Assembly (NCBI RefSeq): GCF_000165425.1
Contig: NW_001798994.1
Span: 186,001-250,000 of the forward strand
Origin: Paramecium tetraurelia
Taxonomy: Eukaryota > Ciliophora > Oligohymenophorea > Peniculida > Parameciidae
DNA: 64,000 nucleotides
Direction of reading: 5' to 3'
The notes beneath the pieces were generated by a model, which did no database searches, had not been told where the DNA came from, and saw only the letters and a program-made list of their open reading frames with translations. Positions 47,701 through 58,244 of this stretch are shown here, one piece after another. Within the stretch, counting starts at the first letter, position 1. Each line of letters starts with the position of its first letter. The position numbers were made by a program, and so were the translations under genes.

Positions 47701-50700
47701 ATCACTTATACCAACTCTTCGAATCCTCCCAAGGGACCCTGAAACAATTTCAATTACTTCAATTATTGACTAAAGTATTAGTGGATCTATTCTATTTTCT
47801 CTATTATCGATGCTTATTCTAAGAGATCCTAAGTCTCCAACAATTGGTTTCTGTTGAAATAATCAATAATCAGATTCATAAATCGAATAAAGGTATGTGT
47901 CAACAATACTGTTGCTATTGCTAACCCTTCTTGACTGCCTAAGTCCTTTTGCATTTAGAATATTTCATTCAATTATTTCATGGTGAAGGATTGCTGAAAT
48001 ATAAGCGATTAGTTTAATGAGTTAATTGAAAAAAAGGACATTTGTGATAATTAATTCTAGGGACTACCTTAATTATTTGAAATTCCATTCTAAATTAGTT
48101 CCAAAGAAGTAGTAAATGACATAAACGAATATCTATTCTAATTTTGATTGATGAACACATCATAGGATGAGGAATCGGGAGTATATTGATTCCCTTTTGT
48201 GAAGATGTCAGTCGAATGATTAAGCACCTGAGGCAATATTTTGTTGTATAGATTCTCACATATTTAATGGAATTGTAGATAATCGTGATTCATTTCGTTT
48301 GATATTATGATCAACTCCAAGATTGCAATGAGCAATTCGAATATTTAATGCTTATTATACAATATGCTAGATGCATGCTTTTAAGTTAACTCTGAGCAAT
48401 CATCATATTGAGTATCCAACATTTCATTCAAATTAATGAGATGCTGCAATAAGAATTAGGGATTTAAGAAGCAATATTAATAGACATTAATAAACCCACT
48501 TTTTAGTATTACATCAAAGTGAAATTTGATTATGATGTTCCTGAGAGTGCATTAACCATAATAAGGTAGTTCCTTTTCTGCAATTCTTTAAAATATTTAA
48601 TAATTTTCTACTGTATATATCTAATTTATCAATTATTGATTGAAATTGATCATCCGGTTTAGTATTTCAAACATCAAAGTTGTAATATTAATTATTATTT
48701 CTAATTGAGCCAACTTAACGAATTAATTTTATATAAGGAACTAACAATATCGTATGATGATTTAATCTAAGCCCTTCTCATAAAGTACTTGTTGAGTCTA
48801 TTTTATGATTTTCATATCCGATTTCAAATGTTGCTTTAATTCCTCCTGCAGATTCTTTGCTGATTGACTAGGTTAAATTGTATAACTACTTTTTTTTTTT
48901 TTGATTTTCACAGATTTTCTCTTGATTAGCCTCAAACTTCTCTAATTCCCTAAAATACTTTGTGTTAAGAAGTTCTTTACATAATTTCAATAGCCTTTCT
49001 AGATCCCCTTCTTCAATTTCAAATGAGATTTCAACTGAATTTAGAAAGTACTTATTCCATTCAGCCTTAAAGTTTTCAACTTGACTTATAAACTTATGTA
49101 AATAATAATGCTTACATCCTAATTTAATATGGTCAGCCTTTCGTATTTCCATAGCAACAGATCTTCAATCTACAATTACATAATCTAAGTCCTCAAAGTT
49201 GTGTCAACAAAAAGATTTTCTCTCAACATTATTTAAATGATATGATTCAATTTGGATTGCGGATTCATCATCTAATTATAATACTATCCATTCAAATTAT
49301 AGTTTATGACTATGTTAATAAAGACTCTCCATATGATTTAGAGCTTCTCTGATTCCCCACTGTAAAATAAATCTATTTGCAAATTCTTTTTCTTCTTCTC
49401 AAAATAGAAAGACGCAGTGTATTTATCAATTAATGAAATCTATCTCTTCTCATTCCTGTTAATCTACTCATTCAGAATCTCATAAAATAAATCGTCCTTC
49501 ATTTGAAAATATGTCAATATCAATATCTTACTCAAGAGGTTGAACATCTACTCTGTGAAGAACCTTTGAATCTACCCAAAGTTCTTCTATTGGTTATAAT
49601 AGTCAATGTCTTTGCATAGTTTCTCCAAATTGAGGATCACCTTAAACACTACTTGAGTCTTAATCAATAGCCCCGTTTACAATCCCATTTTCACACATTT
49701 CAACAAGACTATCAACAATTTTGAGAGGATTGGGTTGGTGATTTCAATATCAAATAAGATTCTATAGTATCTCTTAATCAATTCAGTCAATTCCACTTGC
49801 AAAATTCCATTATCCAAACATTGATTATACTTCCTGATTTAGCTCCGCTGTATTGGAGTGCTATTCTCGATGTCCAAGGTGTCAATTTTTCTAAATTTAG
49901 AGAATTCATATTTAAGTTGTATGGATTGTATTTTCAAAATCTTCAAGACCAGCTGAGAGAGTTTCTCTTTGGCTGATTCTTATAAATTTTATGATAATAT
50001 GTGATATTAACCTAAACATAGTTAGAGATTGATTACTCACTAAGAATTTAATCTAACTTGACGTCATGCATTGCCACATCTTATCATCAAGGTATGTTAG
50101 ATTGTACTTTAATTTTATAAGTAGTTATTCTATAAACACATGGATGGATGCAATTTCAGTATACGGGAATCTCTTCTCTGTGAAAAGTTCTAAGATTTTT
50201 TCATTCAAATTTTATTCATCCTATTAAACATCTATTCTAATAACCATAAGCAATAATGTATTACAGTTTTTAAGACCAGATGCATGTTTAATTGAAGTCT
50301 CCTGTCTCCAGTTCATTGAAAATATTTTCAAATGTATTTTTCAATTCTCCAAAGAGGAGTTCGAAAAGATCAAAATTATTTAACAATGCGTTAATAATTT
50401 TTATCATGACCAACTCATCTTCAGGCTTGTATTTAAGCGTCTTTGTGATGTTGTACTTCTTTAATTATTCATTGTAATGCACTCTGAGTTAGTATTTGGA
50501 ATGCAATTAATCGCACTTACAATCTTCCCCAGGGATATATTTATGAGTATGCTTGCAATTTTTAATACAGAATGAACAAAGATTAGTCTTACAAGTAGGG
50601 CAATTTGAAATAGGACAAAAGGTTTGAGAATTCAATGGACAGGGTTGAACAACTAGTTATTTTTGTTTATGCTTGAACAGTCCGCATTCACACTTAAAAT

Positions 50701-50920
50701 TCCCCCTGAGTTTTAGTAATTTTGCTTGTTAGTGATATACATTCCTAGTTTTCTTATGACAATGCTCAAAACAGTATTTACAAATCCCATGAGGATAATC
50801 AAAGCATTATCCGCATTAATACATTTCCTATATTATCATTTTATTAGTTTGTAAACTACAGTCCTAAGACTTGAATGTTTGGTTAAATTCAGGTATTTGT
50901 GATCTTCTACTATTCAACAT
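44703..50920 (-). CDS. IP3-receptor-like intracellular Ca2+ release channel with Cys/His-rich N-terminus
   Basis: About 2021 aa, no frame break. Introns: 50237-50264, 50012-50036, 49093-49115, 48767-48788, 45800-45825 and 44914-44941. ATG is at 50920 and TGA at 44705-44703. The last ~350 residues are channel: helices such as SITALNIIVLLLISNTAFM, a pore stretch ISLVYFGLREGSGLAAHGD aligning with IP3R GLRSGGGVGD, and S6 IIVTLIMINIINGIIIDTFA then ELRDK. The zinc-binding linker follows (CVICSLERWEFEK ... FHEHVDEVH), then a DMSWTPLKQTQQL tail. The middle ~1500 residues are helical, RIH/armadillo-like. The N-terminus lacks a MIR/IP3-binding core. It has a Cys/His cluster instead (CGQCFDYPHGICKYCFEHCH ... 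GNFKCECG), resembling a UBR box, plus a second Cys cluster (CPISNCPTCKTNLCSFC). Role: Ca2+ release from internal stores, inferred from the pore; the ligand is unknown. Confidence 0.9.
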
Positions 50921-51052
50921 TAATAAATATTATATAATGTAAATTTTAAATTTTAATTCCATTCTGCCGAAATCACTCCTATCTAATTATTATAGATAAA
51001 CCTTATTAGTTTAATAAATCAATTAAGTTTGGTATATATTCATAAATTAATA

Positions 51053-51999
51053 TCATTTATTTGACCACTCTATTCCATTCTCACCGATTTAATAGAGAAT
51101 TGATTTATCAAATGGCAATCTGTCATTCAGTGATTTATGAATCTTCATGATTTTTGATTATTTCGTAGAAATCAAATGGATGATAGTACTAGCGAAAGTG
51201 TTGATATATTAATCATATTTAGTTGCTTGTATGTACTGCAATTAATCCTAGACTGATCTGATTGAGATTACAAAAGTGTTTTGTTAAGACTCAGTCAATT
51301 CATGAAAATATCTCATTAGTTCATTAATGATATGGTAGAAATTATAGATTTCTATTTCACTTTCGTAATACAAGGTCATTAATCCATCAATAAAAATAAT
51401 AGTCTTACTAGGTATGTTCTTGATTAGTTACTCGAAGTCTTTGAGACAATCAACAGCCTTATATTAAATTCTGCTTAATATATCAAGGGTTGCTGCCTCA
51501 GAATTCGAACTTTTAATCATTTTGTATATTCTTTAAGCTGACAAGGTACATGAACAATCATAATATATCACATTCGAATTGCTAATCTAATTAGAGAAAT
51601 AGTTTTCAATGGCTGAAAACATCATGGAAGTTTTGCCACTTCCAATATCACCTAGAATAAGCGAGATATTATTAAGTGGTAGACATTCATACTCACCTAG
51701 GACTAAATATTAGTATAATTTTGGTTGCGGATTTTAGTGTAGTTGATTCAGAATGTTCTATTCCATTTCCCTTATTGTGGCTATTTCTGAATCTATTTCA
51801 TTGAACAGTGCATCAACATCATTTGGTAACATTTTCTGCGAAATGAGTTTTTCATAGAACTTCTATCTTTTTTACTTCAAGAAATCCAAGACACTTACAA
51901 CTCCATTCCCTTTGAATCTCTGCAAGACAGCTTTTCTATTCCCCCCAAGCAAAACACTTATCTAATTTATTTTAGATTGCTTACAGGAAAGTAATTCAT
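51053..51999 (-). CDS. RAD51-paralogue-like RecA-fold ATPase
   Basis: About 307 aa, one 23-nt intron at 51962-51984 after only five codons, ATG at 51999, TGA at 51055-51053. It has Walker A LILGDIGSGKTSMMF (near residue 110), a strand VIYYDCSC, and Walker B KTIIFIDGLMTLYY (near 195). Later it has NTFVISIRSVQDQLQY and a C-terminal strand KIMKIHKSLNDRLPF. The order and spacing (Walker A, beta-2 with acidic residue, hydrophobic-D Walker B, then a strand where RAD51-family members hold IR/T-x-Q) fit XRCC2/RAD51D-type paralogues better than RAD51 itself. The helical N-terminus (VVSVLDFLKQKRQKFYEKL) could play the HhH-like role. A function in recombination repair is inferred. Its start codon is 35 bp from the PARP start. 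Confidence 0.7.
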
Positions 52000-52034
52000 T
52001 TTAATTATTTTTATATTTATTCCCGCCATTTAAT
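52000..52034. promoter_or_regulatory. 35-bp bidirectional promoter with GGCGGGAA (E2F-like) site
   Basis: Only 35 bp separate the start codons of the divergent RAD51-like and PARP genes. The gap is pure A/T except for TTCCCGCC at 52020-52027, whose complement GGCGGGAA matches the core E2F/DP binding motif. Such a GC-rich octamer stands out in this AT-rich genome. Transcripts must start within this gap or inside the 5' coding regions. The E2F reading is an inference from motif identity. Confidence 0.5.
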
Positions 52035-53807
52035 ATGACATTCTAATCTAGTCTCCCTGAGATTGATATAATACCAGAGGGTGAAAACAAGGATCAATCC
52101 TACCTTTAATAATTATTGCATAACAGGACTCCCAATCCCAAAGCTTAAGAATAACAAGAAATGCTCATTGAGGAACAATCGCCCCCTGTTAGGAGGAAGT
52201 TGTTTTAAGAGAGAAAACTGTATAAAGGTGAAAGTGACATCGAAGAGGAAGTCGAAGAAATCAAGCAAATGGCAAAAGTAAAATCGGATAATCGATCGGC
52301 ATTGCCAGGATATTAGGTTCATAAAGATTACACAGTGATGCTCAATTTGACAGATATTTCTTATGGAGTCAAGGGTCACAACAAGTTCTATTAGATATAG
52401 GTCTTGAAGAAGGATGGTGACTACTTTCTATTCACTAAATGGGGAAGAGTAAATATCATTATACAACAATTTAGACTGGCGCATCGAATCCATAGTAAGA
52501 AATCAAAGAAAGCGATCTGGTCACAGCTATAAAAGGGTTTGAGAAGAAATTCCGAGATAAAACCCATTGGGATTGGAGAGAGAGAACTGAATTCAAATAA
52601 TAACCAGGGAAATATTGCATAGTCGATGTTTTGGGAGGAGGAGGAGGTTCTGTGAATAGTGAAATAGAGAAGTTGAATTAAAGAAATGGAAGAATTGCAG
52701 CCAGGATCAAGAACTTACCTTCCACTCTAGATCCTCCAATATTTGAATTGATGAGTGAAATTTGGGATATTCAAAGGATGAACAAAACTCTTAAAGAATT
52801 GAACTTTGATACTGATAAGAATCCATTGGGTCGTTTGTCTGTGGAGGCCATCAAGAAAGGGTTCAAAATACTCAATGAAATTCAATAAGCCCTAAGAGAC
52901 TTCAAATATAGTTTATTGGTTGATCTTACTAACGAGTTCTATACAAATATCCCTTAAAACTATGGCATGAAATTACCACCTAAGATTGATAATTATGAAA
53001 TCTTAGGCTAAAAGAACTAATTATTGACTGTGCTATAAGAATTAGAATTGGCTAATCGATACATCAACAGTACTTTGGCTGAGAACAGTGACGTCAATCC
53101 TCTAGATTAATTTTACAGACTATTAAAAACGAATATTAGAGAGTGTTAAGATTTCGATGTCATTTCTAAAATTGAACATTCTATCAATGTATCGCATGGT
53201 CCAACTCATGAGAAATTTAAATTGTAAGTAGCAAAAGTCTATGAAGTTGAAAGAAAAAACGAAAAAATTAGATTCTTTCCATTCAAAGCCTTAGAAAATA
53301 GAAAACTATTGTGGCATGGATCAAGAATCACAAATTTTGTAGGAATATTATCAGAAGGATTAAAAATAGCACCTCCAGAAGCCCCAAGTACTGGTTATAT
53401 GTTTGGAAAAGGAGTTTATTTTGCTGATATTTGCTCCAAATCAGCTGGCTATTGTGTTGCCAACATTGATCATCCTTATGGATATGTGTTATTATGCGAG
53501 GTTGCTCTGGGCAACACCTATTAAATTTATAAAGCTAAGGATCATGTTAGACCCCCTCAAAATTACCATAGCATACATGCAGTAGGCAGAAATCATGCAG
53601 ATCCTAAAACCAGAGAGAAGATTAAGTATATATATTTGAAGATTAATTATAAATAGTAACCTAGATTTTGAGTCTGGAAAAGTCATCCCAAATGAAGAAT
53701 TAAAGATCCACAACATTGAATCAAGTCTAATTTACAATGAATATGTGGTTTATGATGTTGCTTAAGTGCAAATTCACTATCTAATAAAACTTAAATTTAT
53801 ATTTTGA
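52035..53807 (+). CDS. Poly(ADP-ribose) polymerase (WGR-PARP)
   Basis: About 571 aa with introns at 52449-52474 (26 nt) and 53626-53656 (31 nt). ATG is at 52035 and TGA at 53805-53807. Domain order: acidic/charged N-terminus, WGR domain (about 95-185, [12 protein letters not shown] ... FTKWGRTGASN), PARP regulatory helical domain (about 210-340, [35 protein letters not shown]), then catalytic domain (about 375-571). The catalytic H-Y-E triad is complete: [15 protein letters not shown] (His), [15 protein letters not shown] (Tyr) and [11 protein letters not shown] (Glu). Triad glutamate means true polymer formation, as in PARP1-3. No DNA-binding zinc fingers or BRCT are present, so the architecture is that of PARP2/3. 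It should sense DNA breaks in the nucleus and modify itself and chromatin. It shares its promoter gap with the RAD51-like gene. Confidence 0.96.
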
Positions 53808-54276
53808 ATTTGAAGTTATTTATAATATAAATATCTCATTAAATATTATGAATTTATCAATGGAACAATCATAAGAGATTATTAAGTAATGGTTTAAAGG
53901 ATCCGAAAATATATATAATTACAATGTTTTAACATATCCCTCATATGAATAATAAGTATTTGTATAACACAAAGTAGGCATACATTTTAACCTAACATTA
54001 ATTATATGAATTATGTAGATAAAATCAAAATTAGCAGGATTTATAAAAGAATTTATTTTAATTTAGTGATCAACATAAGGCCATAATATATGTCATGTTT
54101 CTCGCTCCTCAATATTAAAGAAGTGTAAATTTAATTAATTATTTATTTAGCTGTTTGATTTAATGAATATAAATGGGTTTCATAATATTATTGCATTTTA
54201 TTCAGAATTTAGTCACTTCATAAATACCTAATATCATTTATTGAAAGATCATATCAAGTTATAGATATTTGAGATT
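53808..54276. other. Spacer with a possible short exon
   Basis: A TGA-free frame at 53848-54009 begins MNLSMEQSQEIIKQWFKG and continues NIYNYNVLTYPSYEQQVF. It looks protein-like but ends at TGA after 53 codons with no clear continuing exon. It may be the first exon of a broken gene or a small ORF. The remainder is AT-rich with nothing recognised. Confidence 0.35.
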
Positions 54277-56679
54277 ATGAAGTTTTTCTTGGAAAATCCA
54301 CTTGATTAATTGGAAGAATGCTTCAAAAGCTTCCTAAGAACCTGCATCATCTATCCTCACAACTCCAACTACACTTTTCTATTGGAATTCCTGAACTTTC
54401 TATTTGATCAACACAAACAAATAATAGCCAAACCAAACTTGGCCGCACTATTATTTTACAAATATCTATTGATTTTGAATATCGACGACTATTACAAGAT
54501 ACAACAATTCCCACATAAGAAAATCAATGATCTAATGATTGAAATATGGTAACTCTACTAATAGACGATTTTATCATTTGGCAGAGAGTTGTTGATCAAT
54601 CTCTAAACTCCCTTTCAATATTCAGAGTTCAACATCTCCATGATAAATTTAAATGTAATCAAATAAAATCTACCTATATCCCATTTGATCGCCAATCAGA
54701 CTACCACAACTGCAGCATACAAGGCAAATTACTAATTGGCCTTGCCTTATGAAGTGGAACAAAGAATCGGCTTTGCAATATTTTCATAGATGCCCCTAGA
54801 GAGTATGTCCACCTTTTTGACAATGATATTCGAGAAATACGGATATCATATCAATTTCATAGGAGCAATAGTCAGAAACATTATTTGTGGCTACCAATTC
54901 GATGAAACGGAAATAATCCAAAACAAAATCGCTGATACCTTGCTATTAATATACGAGATCGCCGATCTGTAAGGTGAGAAATGGCCAGTCTTCTTGAAGT
55001 TCATCTATTCAGACATATTCTTTATGACTAAGTAAATGCATACATGATATTTTAAGAGATTTTAAGGACGATCACAACATCTAGGCAGGCTTGTATTTCT
55101 TAAGAAAACTGTACCATAAATAATTATATAATGAATTGCAAGGGGCTTTGTGGTTTATCTTTTAAACTTTCGAAGTTAACGAACAATTGAAAAAGAAGGT
55201 CTAACCACAATTGCTATCATTGAGTTCTCATAACATCTTTTAAAAGCTATTGGAAGATCAAAATATAAGAGAAGCAATCAAGTGCAAAATACACGAGTAC
55301 TTCCTGAAGTTGATCTGTAACCAATATCAAGGTCCTGGAGGATTGAGTTATGATTAGCCCCATACGGCATTATACACAGTTGACGATTTGGATACTCCTC
55401 AAGTATAGTATCTCAATGGCAATACAACAAACATTGATGACTCAATCTTAGATGAATTCTAAGGGAATTCTATATCAAACTAATAAAATGATATTATGTT
55501 GGAAGAGGCCGATGTTGCAAATACGATCTAAATAGATATCACTTTGTAAAAGATACTAGAAAAGGAGAAGCTCGATGCAATATTTTAGAATCCTCAGTTA
55601 GAACAAAATCTAATTCGATTATACAACTTCTTCAACAAGTCCATTTAACCAGATGTGAAACATGTGTTTCTTTAAGAATTGACCAAAATTATTATCAGAC
55701 TGTATGAAGACTAATTCTACGATCTTGATTATGGTATCGCTTTTGTTATTATGTAGAATACCCTTTTAATTGTTTATCCACATTACTGTAGATAAATTTT
55801 AATTAGGACAGTTTATTGTATGACTTAATAAAAAGCTTGGTGTCTTCTGAGTAATTTAGCATTCATTACTTGTTTTTGGTATACTTTGAACGCAAGACAA
55901 AATCAGTGCATCTAGAGAAATTGCTTATGTAATCGCCAGATCAAATAATAAAATCATTTAAAATTATTCAAAGTTTGATTTCAGCTCAAAGAAGTTAAGT
56001 GATTTTTGAAGAAGTTTTATCAAATAACCAATTGAACACAAGCATAGATTTTGTTTTCAATCTTTTAATGATTACCAATATCTAAACCATTTAAAAAGCA
56101 TCAAATAGAATTTAAATTTTGTTCTGTTCTAATTACAGTTCGATTTTGTACTTCTTAAAGAAAATTCCTCAGATTGAAACTCTTTAGCTCTTTGGCTTTG
56201 TGGTGGAGTTAGTTTAGAAGATAATTAAGTATATTTAAATTAATTATGCAGGCTTAATGAAAATCAAAAGGACATGAATATTCTGATCGATCAAATATTT
56301 GTTAATATAGAAAATCCAAGTAAAGCATTTTGGATGGTGTTCACATAGGTGTTTTAATTATTGTTACAATACAAGAGAATATCTGAAGTAATTATAATGT
56401 TATGAAAATATTTAGGAGAATTTAATACAATTTTTTGTGAATTGCTTTGTAAATTCAAATAAATATTGCGAAGGCATTGCAGAAATATTTTTAATGACTC
56501 CAAATACATTGAAAACATTTATTTTCAAGGCGTTGACTAAACATTTGGATAAGACAAAAAACTATGAATCGGTGGAATTCATATTAAAACATTTGATAAA
56601 GGATTAAAAGAATGTCAGTTTTAAAAACTCTCTTCAAAATAATTTAGATAATTATATGAAACAATAAGAAAAAAAATGA
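54277..56679 (+). CDS. Large helical-repeat (alpha-solenoid) protein of unknown function
   Basis: About 763 aa. ATG is at 54277 and TGA at 56677-56679. Introns: 55032-55056 (25 nt), 55772-55806 (35 nt, GTTTAT donor), 56229-56251 (23 nt) and 56388-56415 (28 nt). The total length is divisible by three only if the 35-nt intron is used, but that donor is atypical and the alternative is a one-base frame break there. The protein is leucine-rich amphipathic helices throughout (NYTFLLEFLNFLFDQHKQII; DTLLLIYEIADLQGEKWPVF; LEKLLMQSPDQIIKSFKIIQ), like HEAT/ARM solenoids. Its mid part has an acidic linker (DDSILDEFQGNS). I recognise no specific family. Scaffold or transport-adaptor roles would be guesses. 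Confidence 0.72.
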
Positions 56680-56751
56680 ATTTTAGTGTTTATTTTTTAT
56701 TCTTTGAGTATATGATGATCGTTATTGATTAATATTATTATTATATTTCTA

Positions 56752-58099
56752 TCAATTTTCCTTCTTTTCTAATTTGTAAAATGATAATTCCTATATATGC
56801 TTATCTTTCAATTCTTCCCATAATTTTTAATACCTTTCCTAATTTGGTTGAGCTATTAAATTAATTTTACTCTAAATGAATCTATTGAAATTTGATTGCT
56901 TATAAAAGTTGGAGTCTGCATTGATCTGCTTCACATCTATAAATCTAGACAATTGCTCAGTACCATCAAGATTACCAAATGATTCAGTTTGACTAAATTT
57001 ATTTTACATACATCTTACTTTAAATTCAATCTAAAAAATAATAGGAGTAGCAATTTAATCAAATAAGTCCGTTAATCATCAGGTTCGTCACTACAATAAG
57101 AATAATTCTAGTTTTTGAAATCTATATCAGGAACAATTTCATTAAACTCTTTGAGGGACTATTGCCAATCTGAAATCTTAACATCTATTCTATTTTTTTG
57201 AGTTGATATTAAAATATTAGAAGGAGAAACGAATTTCATTTTCTTCTAGAATTATTGATTGCCTCCTGAGGATCTCAAATCTGTTTAATCCAAGTATGTT
57301 AATATTTGATGAGCTACTTAGAATTTCTAATCAATGTTGAATTGAGTTGATGCTCTAAATCAATTTTATAAATAAATTACGCAAATGAATAAAGATTGTG
57401 ATCTTCAAGGGTTGAAATAAGATACATCGAACCAATCGGACTAGTTTAATCAGTTTCTTTTAGTGGCTCTACCTTATATGCATGATATTTCTTGTAATAT
57501 TCCCCTTTTTGCTATTGTTTACCAAGATTAATAAGAAAATTGTGAAATTTTTGTAAATTAACTCCGTTCCAGCACTTAATAAAATACATCCCTTTGTCTT
57601 TTAAATGCCCAATAAAGCTGTATGAATTGTAAGGAGTTTATCGTATGATTCTCATATTTCTTATCTCTCCTTCTAATTCTCTGAGAGTGTTGGCAAATTC
57701 AGAACCTCTTTACTTGTAACTTGAGATATTATCATCCAAAAACAAGGGCCCTTTAATCTCATTATTGGGAAATTGAAGATCTATTAATTGTTCCTTCAAT
57801 AGTTAAACTTTTAATTGATCAACTGGTTTTTGATTGTATTGAACTTCTACAGAATCTTGTTGAAGTTTAGCATATTTTTCCTTGAATCCTTCGACTTTAC
57901 TTTCGAAAAGTTTTTGTTATTTAGATCTTGGGCTTTCTATTTGACTAAGTAAAAGGTTGGCCTCTCTGACTTCAACAGGTTTAGTGTTTCCTTAAACATA
58001 AGATTATTCGTTGTTGTTATGAACTACACTTTGATTTTGAATTTAACTTTGCGGAGCCTTAGATACTTCACTCTTTGGTTTTTTAGATGAGCAGCACAT
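56752..58099 (-). CDS. Divergent kinase-like protein with MCC N-terminus
   Basis: About 440 aa, one 26-nt intron at 57355-57380, ATG at 58099, TGA at 56754-56752. It starts MCCSSKKPKSEVSK, adjacent cysteines suitable for palmitoylation, followed by a charged coiled-coil-like region (QQKLFESKVEGFKEKYAKLQ). A C-terminal domain has kinase-like order: MYFIKCWNG, YKKYHAYKVEPLKETDQTSP and MYLISTLEDHNLYSF. Then FQVAHQILTYLDQTDLRS leads to KFVSPSNILISTQKNRIDVK and ISDW, resembling the helix E/catalytic loop/DFG region but without the HRD aspartate and with SDW for DFG. It is therefore probably a pseudokinase or a chance resemblance. The frame breaks at 57071-57074, where one more A on the coding strand would restore it. 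Confidence 0.6.
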
Positions 58100-58244
58100 T
58101 GTTTATTAAAATGGAATATATATTAATATAATTGACTTTAATTTTTATTTTAAATGTCCTTTTTTAATCTACTCAACAGTATAGTTCTGTTAATAAAAAT
58201 ACATAAATGCCAGATTACATTTTATCATTACAATATACTTATAA

